Notes: generated by a model not told the origin, from the letters alone. 64,000 nucleotides of DNA from Pseudopyrenochaeta lycopersici (GCA_003313425.1 NHZP01000012.1:1-64000), one strand, 5' to 3'. Shown: positions 32,034 through 44,888, numbered from the stretch's first letter. Numbers and translations: made by a program.

Positions 32034-32733
32034 GAGCTTTCCCTTCTAGCTAGCGTCTTAATAGTATTAACAGCCTTAATAAAAACTTAAAACTATACAG
32101 GAAAATAAGAAAAGAGTATCTATATATATATATTTTAATTACGCGTTCTTAACGCGTTTTATACGCGTTATTATTATATATTATAAGCGCTCTATATTCA
32201 CGCTCTTACCTCTAGTAAAGTTAAAGTAATTAAGACTTTTATTTCTTAGTAATAATGTATAGACCTACTTTATAATAGTAGAGTTTTCTAGTATTATTAT
32301 AATATTACGCTACTCTTTTACTCTATTATAATAATACTATTAAATTATATACATAACGTATATAACTTACGAAATACTATAGTCTATTACCCTAATCTAA
32401 TATATATTAAGAAGTTATACTTTTATAGTGCTAGGCCTTTTAAATAAGCTACAGCTAATAAGCGTATAGACTAAGACGTAGTAACTAAGACTTACCTACG
32501 CTACGCGTAGAGTATTACTAATTAGAAGAAAAACTATAATAACTCTAAGTATAAGCACTATAACTATTATATTATAAGTAACTATAATACTTATACTTCT
32601 ATAAGTCTTTAATTTATAGCTTACTCTAGGCGCGTTATTATTAATAAATATAAGTCCCTTATACGCTTAATACCTACTTAAACTACTTATACGTCCTTTA
32701 TAGCTAATATAATATAGTAGTTACTACTACTAC
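32034..32733 (-). other. 3' internal remnant of element E
   Basis: AT-rich, stop-dense sequence between the E 3' LTR and the D fragment. Minus-strand frames give basic, hydrophobic words but no certain integrase motif. It is assigned to element E by position and PPT only. Confidence 0.4.
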
Positions 32734-33944
32734 TATAGAGTTAACAAGGTAGTTCGGCATAATCCCGCAGTTCTAGTGTTGTGAATGAGAGGTGACGCTA
32801 GAATTAAACGTGCGTGAATAACAGGAGTAGCCCTGCTTGTGCAGTCTGCTAGAAACGAAGGTAAGTATGGAGCCTGATTAAAAGTAATAACAAAATAGTC
32901 TAAAATCTTATTAAATTAACGTAGCTAATGCACTAGCTACTTTGCAAAATCTTAGTTTTGAAGTGAATTATCGTGGTGTGTGGTGCATGGTGTATAATGT
33001 TAAGATCTCTCGCATCTCTAAGTCTTATTACTAAATTTTACTAATAAAGGAAACCTATTATTACCTAATTACCTAGGTACCCTATGTAACAGTACAAACC
33101 TCCCCTACTTTAAGCTTAGTCCTATTAAGCTTACAAATCCTGCTTATTATTCTTTCTCCTTATAGGCAGAACTACTAGTAGGAGGAGAAGAGAACTAGGA
33201 AAAGGAAAGAAAGAAAGAAAGAAAGAAATTATTGCCCTATAAATAAAGGGAAGGTAGTATAAGCTATATTTCTGTAGGAGGAGTAGTCCTTGTAATTGTG
33301 CAGGTTCCTTTATAAACTCTCGCACTTTATTATTAAATCTCTTAAAGATAGTAGGAAAAATAAAAGAAATCGCGCCTTAACCTTACTGTTAAAGACGCTA
33401 GTAAGTATACTATCGTCCTAGTATCCTTTAAACGACCTAGAGGCACTTAGCTAATTAGAGCCTGTTAAGCCTTACCTAGCGACTACTAATTAGTTAGGCT
33501 CTTAATAGTGTAGCTAAATCATCCTTACTTCTTCTTCTTAATCTCCTTAATCCTCTTACTACAACGAGGAGTCTGCGACGGTGCATGCAGATTTAACGCG
33601 CTTATGTTAGGTTACGCTTGCCTAGGACGAGAAGGCGCGAGAGGAGGTCCTATAGGTGACTAACTAGGCGAATATTAACTTAGCGCCTATTGCTGCGATA
33701 ACAACCTTTATAAACTAGTATAAGTTAAAGTCTGTAGAGACTTAGTTGCGCTTTAGATAGATAGGCGCCTCAGTTTCTCCTTCCTGTCTAGCATCCTAGC
33801 AGCCTTACTAGTAGGATTATTAGAAAGTTCCTTAAGAACTTTATCTAGGGCAGTGCGTTGTTTAACCTGCCTATTATACTTCTACTACTTAGCTTCCTAA
33901 GCTAGATTTATACCTTTATTTAAGAAGAACAACCTGTTAGGTAC
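32734..33944 (-). mobile_element. D2: truncated 3' end of a family D retrotransposon
   Basis: D-type LTR at 32734-33096 (first bases TATAGAG in place of TGTGGAG), then the same PPT (TTAAGTAGGGGAGG-type on the minus strand) and about 850 bp matching 48285-49136 of element D, the 3' UTR and C-terminal end of its third ORF. It stops abruptly at 33944 where a different LTR begins. It is more RIP-mutated than D. The minus open frame 33131-33325 is in the UTR part. Confidence 0.83.
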
Positions 33945-34191
33945 TGTTATGGGCGAAGAGGCCTAACTAACGAGTGTGCATTTGTCCTATACTACAGAAG
34001 GAGAAAGATAGAGAAGAGGTTACAGGTATCCTTAGAGGATATATATATATGTTCGTACGAGTGAAGAAGAACGTGCTCTTCTAGCTGCTAACTTGTACGA
34101 GCTAATAAGAAAAGGGGGCAGAGGAGATTGAGTTCTTTCCCCGTGCGATAGTAGCGAAGCCTCTCCTGCTTAAAGGGCGCAGCCCATTACA
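33945..34191. repeat. Solo LTR of another family (TGTTATGGGC...GCCCATTACA)
   Basis: 247 bp with short terminal inversions TGTTATGGGC and GCCCATTACA, the size and ends of a Copia-type LTR. It sits exactly between D2 and A2. The flanks GGTAC and ATTGC do not match, so it marks a recombination junction rather than a simple insertion. Confidence 0.6.
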
Positions 34192-34956
34192 ATTGCTAAT
34201 AGCATAACTAGCCTATAATAACAAATTATTAGAATTAACTAGAAAAACACTATTCTTTACTAACTATAAGAGACACCCTAATCTCTTTATAAAGACATAT
34301 CCTAGCAAAAAAGCTAAAGTAGCTATAAAAATAGCTAAAGAAATAAAAAAAGTACACGAACAACTCTAAGAGAACCTTAAGAAAGTATAACATAATAGTA
34401 TTTCCTACTAGAATAAGAAAAGAAAAATAGTACCTTAGCTAAAGAAGGGGGATAAAGTATACTTACTTACGAAGAATTTACGCAACAAATAACTAAGTAA
34501 GAGACTTAATTACGTTAAGGTTAGACTATTTTTAGTTAAAGAACAAAACAGACTTGTAAATTACACACTTAAGCTACTACTAGATGTAAAGATCTACCTA
34601 CGCTTTTATATCTCTAAGTTAGAACTAGCTAACTCTATAACGCTATTATAAAAAATATTCTAGTATAACCTAGAGGAAGAAAACAAGTTTAAAGTTAAGA
34701 AGATCTAGGGATACTAACAAAATAGGAGAACTAACAACCTAGAACTAAACTTTAGTTACCTAGTTAAATAGAAAGGATACCTAAGCTTAGAAAGCACGTG
34801 GGAACTAGAGGAATATCTAAGGAACTGTTAATAAAAAGTTAGAGAATACTAAGAAAGAGAGGAGGCTAAGAAGAAGAGGAAGCAACAAACTTAGAAGGTA
34901 GAGACCTAGCCAGGCTCCGCCAGAGTTACTAATTAGTCTAGGGCGCCTATAGTAGA

Positions 34957-35384
34957 CTATACTATTAGAGAGAAACTAACTAAGGCATTAGTAGCTAGAT
35001 AAGGAGCTTCCTCAGCAAACTCTAACTCTCCGTCGTCATGCATCTCCAACGCGAGACACAACGCCTTCTTCCGCGCTCTTTCTTCTACTTACTTTAGGAT
35101 CGCCTTGTTCTAAAGTAACCGTGCGATTACAGTTACTAATAATTTTTTATTATTATCTACTTTCTTCTAATACTCTTTATAAGTTTTGTCTAGAGAAGCC
35201 TAGGACATATTTACACACAGCTTTCCTAAATAAGTATATTTAGCATATTTTAAGCTTAAATTTAGTATAATATAGTAAATAATATTATCTTTAAAATACT
35301 TATTATAGGTAAATTTAGTAATAGTTTTAGTACAGAGGATTTGTTATAAAAACGCAGATTATAAATCTAGGACTTAGATAATAT
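34957..35384 (-). pseudogene. Antisense accessory ORF in A2
   Basis: Colinear with 10185-10613 of element A, with the same frame and the same ends (start codon changed to ATA at 35382-35384, stop at 34957-34959). The Lys/Glu helix and the LEMHDDGELEFAEEAP ending are recognisable. It shows that the antisense frame is a fixed part of family A. Confidence 0.6.
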
Positions 35385-35484
35385 TTTATCTTATATTACT
35401 ACAGACGCAGGGTATGCTGCCTTTAAACTAATCTAGTTAGACATCACGTAATTCAAGACAAATCCTAAAGGAGGAAGGAGATAG

Positions 35485-35853
35485 TGTTAGGATCTAGAAT
35501 CCTAGTTAAGGAGGAAGAGCCTCAGGAGCTGGCAGCTAGTTAGGAAGCGCTAGTGTCTACTCTAGCACACGTTACGTAACCGCTCGCGACGCTTGCGGCG
35601 AGCGCGACAAGCGCGTTATGTATATAGATTGTCACAATAGGCCCCTATAGCCTAGTGTGTTTAACTTAATATTATACTCTACAGTATAGTAATAGTAATA
35701 CTAATTATTCTTAACCCTTAGTACTCTTTACAGAAGCACCCTCTTACTGTCTTAGTATTAAACCCCCTTCTATATAGTCTCTTACTCTATCCTAGAGAAC
35801 TAACCTTACGGTCTTATTAATTATCCTTACTAATAGCCTTTAAGATCTTTACA
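35485..35853 (+). repeat. A2 LTR
   Basis: 369 bp, A-type U3 (TGTTAGGATCTAGAATCC) with a shortened CpG-rich block, and the common 3' half. Confidence 0.85.
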
Positions 35854-38800
35854 AAATACCTAAGATAGTAAAAGTAGATATATCTATCTCTACGCGTCTT
35901 ATAAGAGTAGGGTTAAAGTAGCGTAGGATTTGCGCACTTAAAAAGCGCTCTTTAAGCTTCTTTAATAATATATTTACTATATTATTTTAATAAAAATCCT
36001 AATTACCCTTAAGTAAATTATTAAGAAGAGCTATTTCTTAGGCGTATCTCTTAATAAAATATTAATAAAAGTTAGTAAACCTAAGAAAGGACTAAAGTTC
36101 CTTAATATTTATAGGCTATAGCTATTAAGTAATAGTCTTAACGTGCGCTAGATCTGCGCAGATTCTACGCGTTATAATAATAAACTTAAAAAAGTAAACC
36201 TTACTTAATATAAAACTATACTTTTTAAAGTTAGTAAAGAGTTCTACCTTTTATAAGAGTTTAAGTATAGAGCGTACTACGTACTAGTATATTATAATAT
36301 CTTTACTATAAGTATAGATAAGTATATTATTAAGGTAAACTATATAAATATAGTCTAAATATTTACTAAGCGCCTTATTAATATAGGCTTAAAAGCTTAC
36401 TAAAGTATTAGTTAGCCTAAATAGTATAACTAAGTACTTAAAGTAGCTATATTAAGTTTAAAAGGTAGTTTTCTACTTATCTCTGAATTAAATTTTTAGG
36501 TAGTAGTACGTATTATAGGGATCTAGGGTAGTATAATAACGTGCGCCTAACAGGTAATTTAGGGTCTCTCTAATTAATAGAATAAGTAATAATTCTTAAT
36601 TATAATAGTATTTAATTCTTAATAGTTAATATAGAGGTAAAGCTTTTTATCCTTTTTAGAGATAAATAGTATAAGAGCTCCTGTAAGACTTATACTATAC
36701 TAAATCTAGCCTTTACGTAGCGTATTCTTTATATAGTTATAGAGTAGCTTAAGCTTATGCGCAGAGAGGTTATATAGTAGATTATATAGAGGTTCTTTAT
36801 TAGCTATAAGTAGGATAGTATAGTTAGAAGTTTTAAAATTTAGTAGAGCTTCTACCTTTTTATTATTAAATATATTACTATAGTTAGCTAATACGTTAGG
36901 GATACGCGCTTCTAGCGTAATACGCACTCTAAAGATATAAGTACTCTAAACTTTTACTTATAACTTATAGTACTCCTAGAAAGTATATATTAAAGCTAGT
37001 TTACTTTATATCTTAATAAAGTTTTATAGTAGTAATAAGCTGAATATTAGCTAAAGTATATTTTTAACGCTATAGTTAAGAGCTATAGTTAATATAAATA
37101 TTCTACTATTATAAAAAAGGGTTACTAAGTAGAAGAAGAACGCCTTCCTTATCTACTCTATACGCTATAACCTAAGCTTAGTAATTAACGCTATTATTAT
37201 TTATTAAACGTACCTAAAGCTTATATACTATAAAAGTATTTTAATATTAGGTACTAATCTAACCTAGTCTTAAGAGCTCTACTTCTTTAAGTAGTAGTAG
37301 TCTTATCTTAATAGCTAGCTTCTAACTAATTAAGCTAACGTTAGCTTAGAGGTTAAGAATAACTTAGAGTTTCTTCTTAGGGCCTGTCTCTACAGCTACG
37401 CTGTACTTACGCTTTATACTTAGTAAAATATTAATAAGTATACGCCTTACTATTCCTAGATTACTAGTAAAGCTTAACTTTTTCTATCTAGTTACTGCGT
37501 ACTAGAAGGTAGTTTAGATTACTACCTTAGTACTTATTAGTATAGTATTTAACCTTCTTATAATTAAAGTAAGTAACTTTACTTTTATCTTATAGTTTAT
37601 AGAAAGGTTTGTTAAGTTTATATTTTAGAGTACTTTCTTAAGATTTTCTCTTAAATATATTACGCGTATACTAGTTTTACGTTAGTAAAGCTTAGCGTAG
37701 GTTCTGCTTAAGCATAAAGCCTAATACTATTAAATCTTCTCTAGTTATAAGAATCTAGTAGTAGTTAGTAATAGCCTTCTATAATTTAGGCCTTAACTTT
37801 AAGAAGAGATACTAAACGCTTTATACTTTTGTATAAGGTATAAGTTAATCTTTAATAATAAAGTAGGTTATAAAAAACTAAATAGTCTAGTCTTTCTACT
37901 ATATAGTAGCCTAAGCGTGCGCTATAGCTACTTTAAGGCTGTAATTAATTAAGTTAGGTAGTAAGTTAAGTATATACTACTTAAGGTATTCCTAGGTAAG
38001 TATTATTTTATTTACTTTAAATATATACTTATAGTATAACGTGCCTCACTACCCGAGGAACGCCACTACCTGAGGCACGCTCTAAAAGAAAATTACACCC
38101 CCTCTAACTTTCTAAATACTATAGCTATTAATATAAAATTTTAATATATAACTTTACTATATATAAGCTAAAATTAAAATTAAAAATTAAAAGATTTAAG
38201 TATATAATTATAAAGTTATTTAACTTTTAAATTTTAATATATATATTTACTTTTTAATACTTTTAACTTTAAATTTTAATATATATATTTACTTTTTAAT
38301 ACTTTTAACTTTAATTTTTAAATTATATACTTTTATTTTATTAAGTATAAAATATAATTATAATTAGCTATTTTAAAGTACTATAACTTTATAAGCTTAT
38401 ATTATTAAAACTTTAAATTTTTATAATAATTTATATAGTATATTATAAATATATTATTTTAATTTTATACTTATATTATTAATACTTATAAAGATATTAA
38501 AGTAAATAGTTCTTTTAAGCTAAAATTTAAAAGTTAAATAACTTTATAATTATATACTTAAATCTTTTAATTTTTAATTTTAATTTTAGCTTATATATAG
38601 TAAAGTTATATATTAAAATTTTATATTAATAGCTATAGTATTTAGAAAGTTAGAGGGGGTGTAGTTTTCTTTTAGCGCGTGCCTTAGGTGGTGGCGTTCC
38701 TCAGGTAGTAGGGCACGTTATATACTAAAGGTCTCTTAAGTCTCCTCTTAGGTACTATATAACCTAGATAACTTTATTATTATTAAAATAAATTCTTATA

Positions 38801-39267
38801 ATAAGAGTTAAAATACTACTTCATATAAGTAAAAAAACTTATAATATTCTTTCAAGTTCTTTCTTTAGTATTTAGATAGATCTTTAAGTTTAAGCGTGCG
38901 TTTTACGTATAGAGGTAAAGACGCGTTAAGTGCGCTCTTCTTACACGCCTCTATAACTTAAACTTTAGAAGTTCTATTTACTAATAAAGCTAAAGTAAAG
39001 TTATATTTAATACTTTCTAGCTATATAATTTCCTTTCTAATTACGCGTAGGTATAGAAGTGCTTAGAGCTTATTATGCCGCTTTTTAGTAGCTAGAATAT
39101 ACTTATTAAGTATTAGAGGTATATTTATACTAAGAATTAGTAGTTTTTTATCTTATTATAGTTTAACTTTAATAGGGGGGTTAGGCGTCTTACTAGCAGA
39201 GGCAGCCTATTTACTAGATCGCGTAAGAGGAACTATCCCTAGACTATTATATAGAGAAGTATTATTA
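35854..39267 (-). pseudogene. Element E gag-pol, RIP-inactivated, split by MITE
   Basis: The RT begins near 36927: ARIPNVLANYSNIFNNKK, LYNLSAHKLKLLYNYI. The catalytic box is Y-L-N-N at 36326-36337 in the context IVYLNNILIY. It goes on with NIKEL-x-SFLRFTNFY and ends at 35854 in TFTILGIL, the end of RT/start of RNase H. RNase H-integrase are displaced or lost through the composite block; the 32034-32733 stretch is too decayed to assign. Upstream (37000-39267) must be protease and gag, with no clear motif left. Very AT-rich. Confidence 0.72.
38039..38718. mobile_element. Palindromic MITE (foldback element) in element E
   Basis: 680 bp, TA at both sides (38037-38038 and 38719-38720). Arms of about 190 bp are inverted repeats, starting ACGTGCCTCACTACC and its counterpart ending GGGCACGT; the AT-rich centre has no coding capacity. 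The ACGT-CCTCA start resembles the termini of P0 and P2, so it may be a pogo-derived non-autonomous element (inference). Confidence 0.8.
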
Positions 39268-39498
39268 TATAATATATAGTTTTAGGTAATAGAACTTACT
39301 TTATGCCATAGATAATAGTAAAGAGATAGTTCTATATTACTATTACTTAGCTATAGGAGAGAATAATACTTATTATCTCTGCTCTACGCAGCTAGCGTAG
39401 GTTTTAAGTAGGTCTGCCGCGGTGCGCGCTAGCCCTTAGAAAGGCCTAGCGCAATTATACTGTAACACTAAGATTTAGATTTATAATACTTTGTTATA

Positions 39499-40640
39499 AT
39501 TATATTAATAGTTACTATATATATAATATAGATAAGAAAGGCTTTCTTATTAGTATACTCTCTAAGAGTAAACGCGTATTTTATAAGACTATATATAAGT
39601 TAGGAAAACTAAGGTATATTATTTAAGATAGTAATTATAAGTAGATTACTACTATAGCTTATATCTATACTAATAGTATAGCTCTTTTACTAGCGCTTAT
39701 CTACTAAGCTACCTCTAGTACTATATAAGATACTCAGTTATAAGAAACTAAAGCTATATAATATAAATCCTTCTTTACTTTATTATTAAGTAGATAGATA
39801 AGTAATAATATTAGCCTAAGCTAGCTTAAATAAGTCTTTAATTATAAGACTAAAGCTAAGGCGCGTAGCTTAGAGTAGCTACTTATCCTTAATAGCTATA
39901 GATCTTACGTAACTATAGATTTTATAGATTTTAAAAATAATAATAAGATACTCCTTACTATACTACCTCCTTATTTAATGTATACGCTTTAGCTACTTAA
40001 TATATACTTCTTTACTCTTCTTATAGCTACCTACTATAATAAACTTAATATCTTTATATATATAGCTTAAGAATTTACTTTAATTATAAAATATAATTTC
40101 TTTAAGTTATTTTATAGTGCTTAGTACTTAGCGTTTACTAAAATAAAGATTTTAAAAGCGTTTAAAGTTATAGAGCTCGTACCTTTTAAACTAAATATTA
40201 TACTTAAAAAGTTTAATTCTATAATACTACGTAATAAGTAGCTATCTTTAAGTAGTAGTAGCTTCTCTATACTTAGCACTAGTAATTAAAGAAAGATTAC
40301 GCTATTACTGTAGTATACTATTAAGGATATATATAATTTAAAGGTATAGAAGCTTAGCTAAGCACTCTATATAATATTAGTTTAAAATACTTTACTTTAA
40401 TATAAAAATAAGTAGCTTTAAAAGGCTCTTATTAATAAGAAGAAGTATTATTATTACAAGAGGCTATAAGTAGGGATTTCAACGCTTAACTAATAGCTTA
40501 ATTATTATACTACGTACAATCTTAGGTGTAATATAAGACGTTGCGTAAAGAAGAGAAGAGAACAGAAACTTAGGTGCAGAAGACTACTTAGGGGCTAGGC
40601 CTATGCTTAAGCTCAGGCCTTAACAGAGCTAGCTAATTTA
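39499..40640 (+). pseudogene. P2 transposase, DDE domain and C-terminus
   Basis: Starts with INSYYIYNIDKKGFLISI, the first catalytic block with Asp kept. Then ITTIAYIYTNSIALLLALIY; then LLILNSYRSYVTIDFIDF, where the second Asp (LILDGHGSH in relatives) is Asn; then LLTILPPYLMYTLQLLNIYF, where the third Asp (LQPLD) is Asn. A Lys-rich tail follows. Two of three catalytic acids are therefore lost by G-to-A changes. Confidence 0.8.
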
Positions 40641-40642
40641 GG

Positions 40643-43600
40643 TGTTATAGGAACTATAGTAGTTACTATAATAGTACCCCCCTCTTACTCTTAAGCTCCT
40701 ATAAGGGGTATTTATAGAGTAGTATTATTACTAGTGTTAGGTTTATATCTTTATATAGTAAGGACCTTACTCTTACTCTTACGTAGTTTTAGGTAGCTCT
40801 AAGATATTAGAGTACCTCTTATAGAAATTAGTTATAGCTTAATTATCTTTTAAGTCTATAGTAGGTTCCTAACTTATCTTATTATAGCCTATCTACTTTA
40901 CTAGATATGTATATTAGTTACGTTATTTATTAAGACGTAGGTCCTCTATACTTTTAATAAAGTACTTCTCTTTTTTATCTACTATTACTAGTTTAGGTAG
41001 TATTACTTATTAACTAGGTAAGTAGTCTAACTTAGCTATAGCTAGTTAGAGTAAAGAGACGTAGAAAACTAGGTGTATCTTTATAGATTTAGGCAGTTTA
41101 AGTCTATACGCGTAAGAGGAGATCTTCTTAGCTACGTAGTAGGGGCTAAGATTCTTCTAGTCTAGCTTCTTTAAGGCTTATTAAGTGTAGATATTTTAAG
41201 TATTAAGCTAGACTTTGTTGCCTACTTCGTACGCAGGTGCTAGGAGGCGTTTCTTATTTACGTATTCTTGTTAATAGACTTAGGCCTATATTATTTCTTC
41301 GCGGATAAACTCTATTATATTACGCATCTTCTTAATTATCTAGTTAGCTTCTTAGGCCTGTAGAGCCTAGTATAGGGCTCTCCTTATATTTAAGAGTAGT
41401 TTAAAACCTATTTGTAGGTTCTAGCTAAAGTAGGCTATTATTAGAGATAACCTAGTTAATTCTAAGACTATATTATTAGCTTTAAATTAGGTAATAAGTA
41501 AGCAGCTAACCTAGTTAGTTTGCTAATAGTTTATATACGTGCGTAGAACCTACTCTATTACGAAGTTTATAATCTTAGTCTAGCTATTAGTTTTAGGGTA
41601 GTAGCTAGTTAAATAGTGTTAGTTAATTTTTAATTGTTTGCAGAGTTCGTTAAAGAAAGCAGAGACGAACTGTCTGCTACAGTTAGAGATAATCGTATTT
41701 AGAAGGCTGTAATGTACCTACACGTAGTAAATAAACGGCTAGGCGACGTCTAGAGCTTCTATCTTAGTATAGGGGATTAGGTAGCAGTATTTAGATAGCT
41801 AATTAACTACTACTATAATATTAGTATATCCTTAAGATTTAGGGAGGTTAGTTATAAAGTTAACTAATATATCTTACTATTATCTTTTAAGTACTAGTAG
41901 AGGCTTAAGCAGGCTATAATACTTCTTATAAGAGGCTTTTAATTATTAGTAGGTATAGTAGTAAGTAATATAACAGCAAATTATCTAGAATATATTTAGC
42001 TAGTAGTATTCTCTTTAGAGGATTTCTAACGTTTTTCCTTATCCTAGGTAGCTGCCTGCAGGGGAGTTATATACTGCGCGTAAGAGCTTAATAATAAGTT
42101 TATTATATATAGAGATTACTAGTTATCCCTAGTAGTATAAGCGCTAATTTTATTCTTTATATTCTAAGAGTAAGACTTTCTTAGATTACTAAGTGTTAGT
42201 CCTTAATAGGGCTAAGATTTCTTATATAAATAGGTTAGAGTTATATTCTGCGTTAATAATCTCTTAGATAGAGTATTTAGTTTCTAATAAGGAAAGATTA
42301 TAGGCGCTAGAGGGTGCCTTAGATATTAGATATTTAAACAGATCTAGTTATAGCAGTATCTATTTATAAGCGTTATATGCCTCTTCTTAGGCGGGCTAGT
42401 CTTAGGAGCGTTATATTAGTACGTTAGGTTTTTCTCCTAGCTTACTTAGTTAATACGTAATTATAAAGTTAAAACAGAATAAGTACTCTAACTAGCAGGC
42501 TTATTAGTAGCTTAGTTATTTTATAGTTGTAAAATACTATAAGTTCTTATAATTACTTAATATATTAATTAAGAAGTAAGCTCCCTCTAGTTCTAGTCTC
42601 TAGTGTTTAAAGCAGCGTACAATTACGAGTAATTCCTTATTATATATCTTAAAATTGCTCTTAGTAGAGTTTATTCTCTTTAAGTAATACAGGATAGGCT
42701 AGAGGACCCCTCCCTTATCCTTCTAAGATAGGACTCCTACTATTACGTAGTCTAAGGCGTTAGCCTTAATAACTATAAGTAGGTTAGAGTTAAAGTAATA
42801 AAGAATTAGAGTAGTTATAAAGGCTTAATTTAAATTATTAAATACTTCGCAGTAAGCGTTAGTAAAGGAGAACTTAGTATACTTCTTTATTAGGTGTACT
42901 AGAGGTGTAACTATATATAAGAAGTTATTAATAAACCTCTAGTAGAAGTTAGTAAACTCCAAGAAAGCGCGTACGTTTTTTACGTTTCTTAGGTATTCCT
43001 AGTCTTAGATAGCTTAAGCCTTTCTAAGGTCTATCTTTACTCTGCTTATAGTAATTACGTAGCCTAGGTATATAACCTTAGATTAGTAGAACTTACACTT
43101 ATTAATATTAAGTTATAATATAGCTTCTTATAAGGCTCTAAAGATAGATTAGATATATTCTTAGTGCTCTTATAGGTTCTTACTATAGATTAAGATATTA
43201 TTAAGGTAGGTAGTATAGAAAATATCTAGGTATAGACGTAGGACGTTATTTATAAAGTATTAGAACATCTTTAGCACGTTAGCTAAGCTAAAGAGTATAA
43301 TAAGGTACTTAAATATACTATATCTTATACAGAAGGTAGTTAAAGGTAGTAATAATATTAAGCTTTATATAGTACTTAGCTTTACTACGTTAGTTTAGAG
43401 TTTCCTAGATTAGTAGTATTAGGTATTAGTTCTTAATAGTAATAGTATAAAGGCCTTAGTAGTCTACACAGAATTAAAGGCCTCCTTAAAGTTTCTTAAT
43501 AAAGATAATAGGCGAGGTAACAGGGGATAAGCTAGCTTAGATAAAGTCTTTTAAGAGGTTATCTTTAAGGTATTTACGTAATATAAGTAGCTTATTCTAA

Positions 43601-44888
43601 GATATACTATATAGTAGCCTAAAGTTAAGTTATTTACCTTCCTTAAGGTTAATCTTATAATTATATAGCTATCTTTTAGGTAGCTAATCTAACTCTTGTC
43701 GCGAAAAGACTATAAGCAGATTATAATATTTAGTAGGTACCTTAGTAGCTAGGTTAGTGTAGGTCTTAAGAGTAAAGGCTTTATTAATATTAGTAATTAA
43801 TACTATAAATATTTTATAGTCTTACTTCTTAGCTAGGTAAATAAGTAGTTTAGCTTTAATATAGTATATATCTAAGTTAGGTTAAGATAAGAGGTTAGGT
43901 TCTTCTTCTCTATTAGGTCTTAAAGCAGGAGTCTCTAGGGACTCTTCTATAGATTCTTTTAGTTAGTAATTTATCTTAAGTAACTAGTAGTTATATTAGT
44001 ATTAGATAGTTAGGTTTAGGTAAGTAGGCCTAGAGTAACTAGTATAGACTAGTATACTAGCTAAGGCTTTAGTCTTTAGTAGGTTTGTATTATAGTTCTT
44101 ACGTAGGCAGCGTTTAGTGCACTATTAAGCGTTAAACTTTAGCTATTTATACTTATATATTAAAGGTTAGCTAAGAATTATATTATAATAGCCTATATTT
44201 ATAACGTATAGGTATAAGTTCTCTATATAGTTTCTATAGTAGAGGGTTAGGTTAATAGTATAAGAGACTTCTCTACTATTAAGTATAGTTCTAGTAAATC
44301 TAGTTAAGTATATAACGTAAAGTAGTAGTATTTAATTTAGTTTTAGGTTACGCGTAAAATCTCTATAGATATAACTAATACTAGTTACTCTAGTATTAAT
44401 AAAGGCTTTTAGGTTACTTTTTATAGGGCCTTATTAGATTAAGTAAGGTATAGTTATACTATATTTCTATAAGTCTTAATAAGGCGTAGCCTAAAGTTTA
44501 GTAGAGATTTAGTAAGTATATAGTCCTAAGGAGTAACTTATCTTTAGGATAAGGCTTTTCCCTTATAAGAGTAGGAATAAGCTACTTTACGTCTATAAGA
44601 TTATCTTAAGCTACTAGTTAAAGTTAAGGATCTGCGACTCTAAGGGCTTTTTAGTAACTATAGATAATAACTATTTATACGTAGTTAGAGTAAGAGAATA
44701 GAGTAGTAATAGGAGATATAATCTTTAGAGTTACATTTAAAATAGTATTCTTCTTTAATCTATTTTTAACGCTCTGCAGAACTAATAGGTGCGTAGTTAG
44801 TAATATTAATCTCTATTTCTGTTAGATACTAGCGTTATTTAAGTTAAGATAGTAAGTAACGTAAATTATTATTATATAACGTAATTAG
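40643..44888 (-). mobile_element. Element F: Ty3/Gypsy chromodomain retrotransposon, minus strand, ends not resolved
   Basis: TGTTATAGGAACTATAG at 40643 may be the outer end of a 3' LTR reaching to about 40780. The polyprotein fills 40785-44888. No matching second LTR is found; the right end is cut by the G 3' LTR at 44889. The left border lies directly against the P2 remnant. Confidence 0.65.
40785..44888 (-). pseudogene. Element F gag-pol, RIP-inactivated
   Basis: Minus-strand order: protease/gag remnants (44000-44888), RT (about 43750-42950) with NELPTKRQLYNYKINLKEGK and the catalytic box Y-L-N-N at 43197-43208 (ILIYSKNL follows), RNase H (about 42450-42850, INSTKSSFKIYNKELLVIVR), integrase, and a C-terminal chromodomain at about 40800-40930 (YTYLVK-x-IGYNKIS-x-EPT, then AITNFYKRYSN). 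Stops are at Gln/Trp codons. A different lineage from A/B by motif details, but the same domain plan. Confidence 0.8.

Larger units (their letters stand above)
34192..35853 (+). mobile_element. A2: 3' fragment of a family A Gypsy element
   Basis: Starts inside integrase (equivalent to about 9430 in element A: LIA-x-LAYNNKLLELT), then the chromodomain (YLVK-x-KGYLSLESTWEL), the antisense ORF, a PPT (AAGGAGGAAGGAG) and one LTR at 35485-35853. The 5' part is missing. More RIP-mutated than A. The flank AAATA after the LTR has no partner. Confidence 0.85.
31805..39498 (-). mobile_element. Element E: Ty3/Gypsy retrotransposon, minus strand, heavily rearranged
   Basis: LTRs of 229 bp (31805-32033, the 3' LTR) and 231 bp (39268-39498, the 5' LTR); TSD ATTAT at 31800-31804 and 39499-39503. 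A purine tract AGAAGGGAAAGCTC on the minus strand at 32034-32047 is the PPT and fixes orientation. The internal region carries gag-pol on the minus strand, interrupted by a palindromic MITE (38039-38718) and by a composite block of D and A fragments (32734-35853). Confidence 0.85.
30890..40640 (+). mobile_element. P2: pogo-type DNA transposon split by two nested insertions
   Basis: The left end ACGTGTTTCACCACC follows a TA at 30888-30889, with a direct repeat CACCTGATGCACG at 30901-30913 and 30918-30930. Transposase is on the plus strand, in two parts (30960-31419 and 39499-40640), separated by a solo D-family LTR and Gypsy element E. Removing both plus one copy of each TSD restores a continuous frame, KIIEYYINSYYIYNIDKKGF. 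The right end is not found; element F begins near 40643. Confidence 0.83.

Noticed and set aside
31416..33096. D-family LTRs at 31420-31797 and 32734-33096 as the two ends of one inverted element
   Set aside because: They are in opposite orientation; the first has its own ATAT duplication, the second continues into D 3' sequence.
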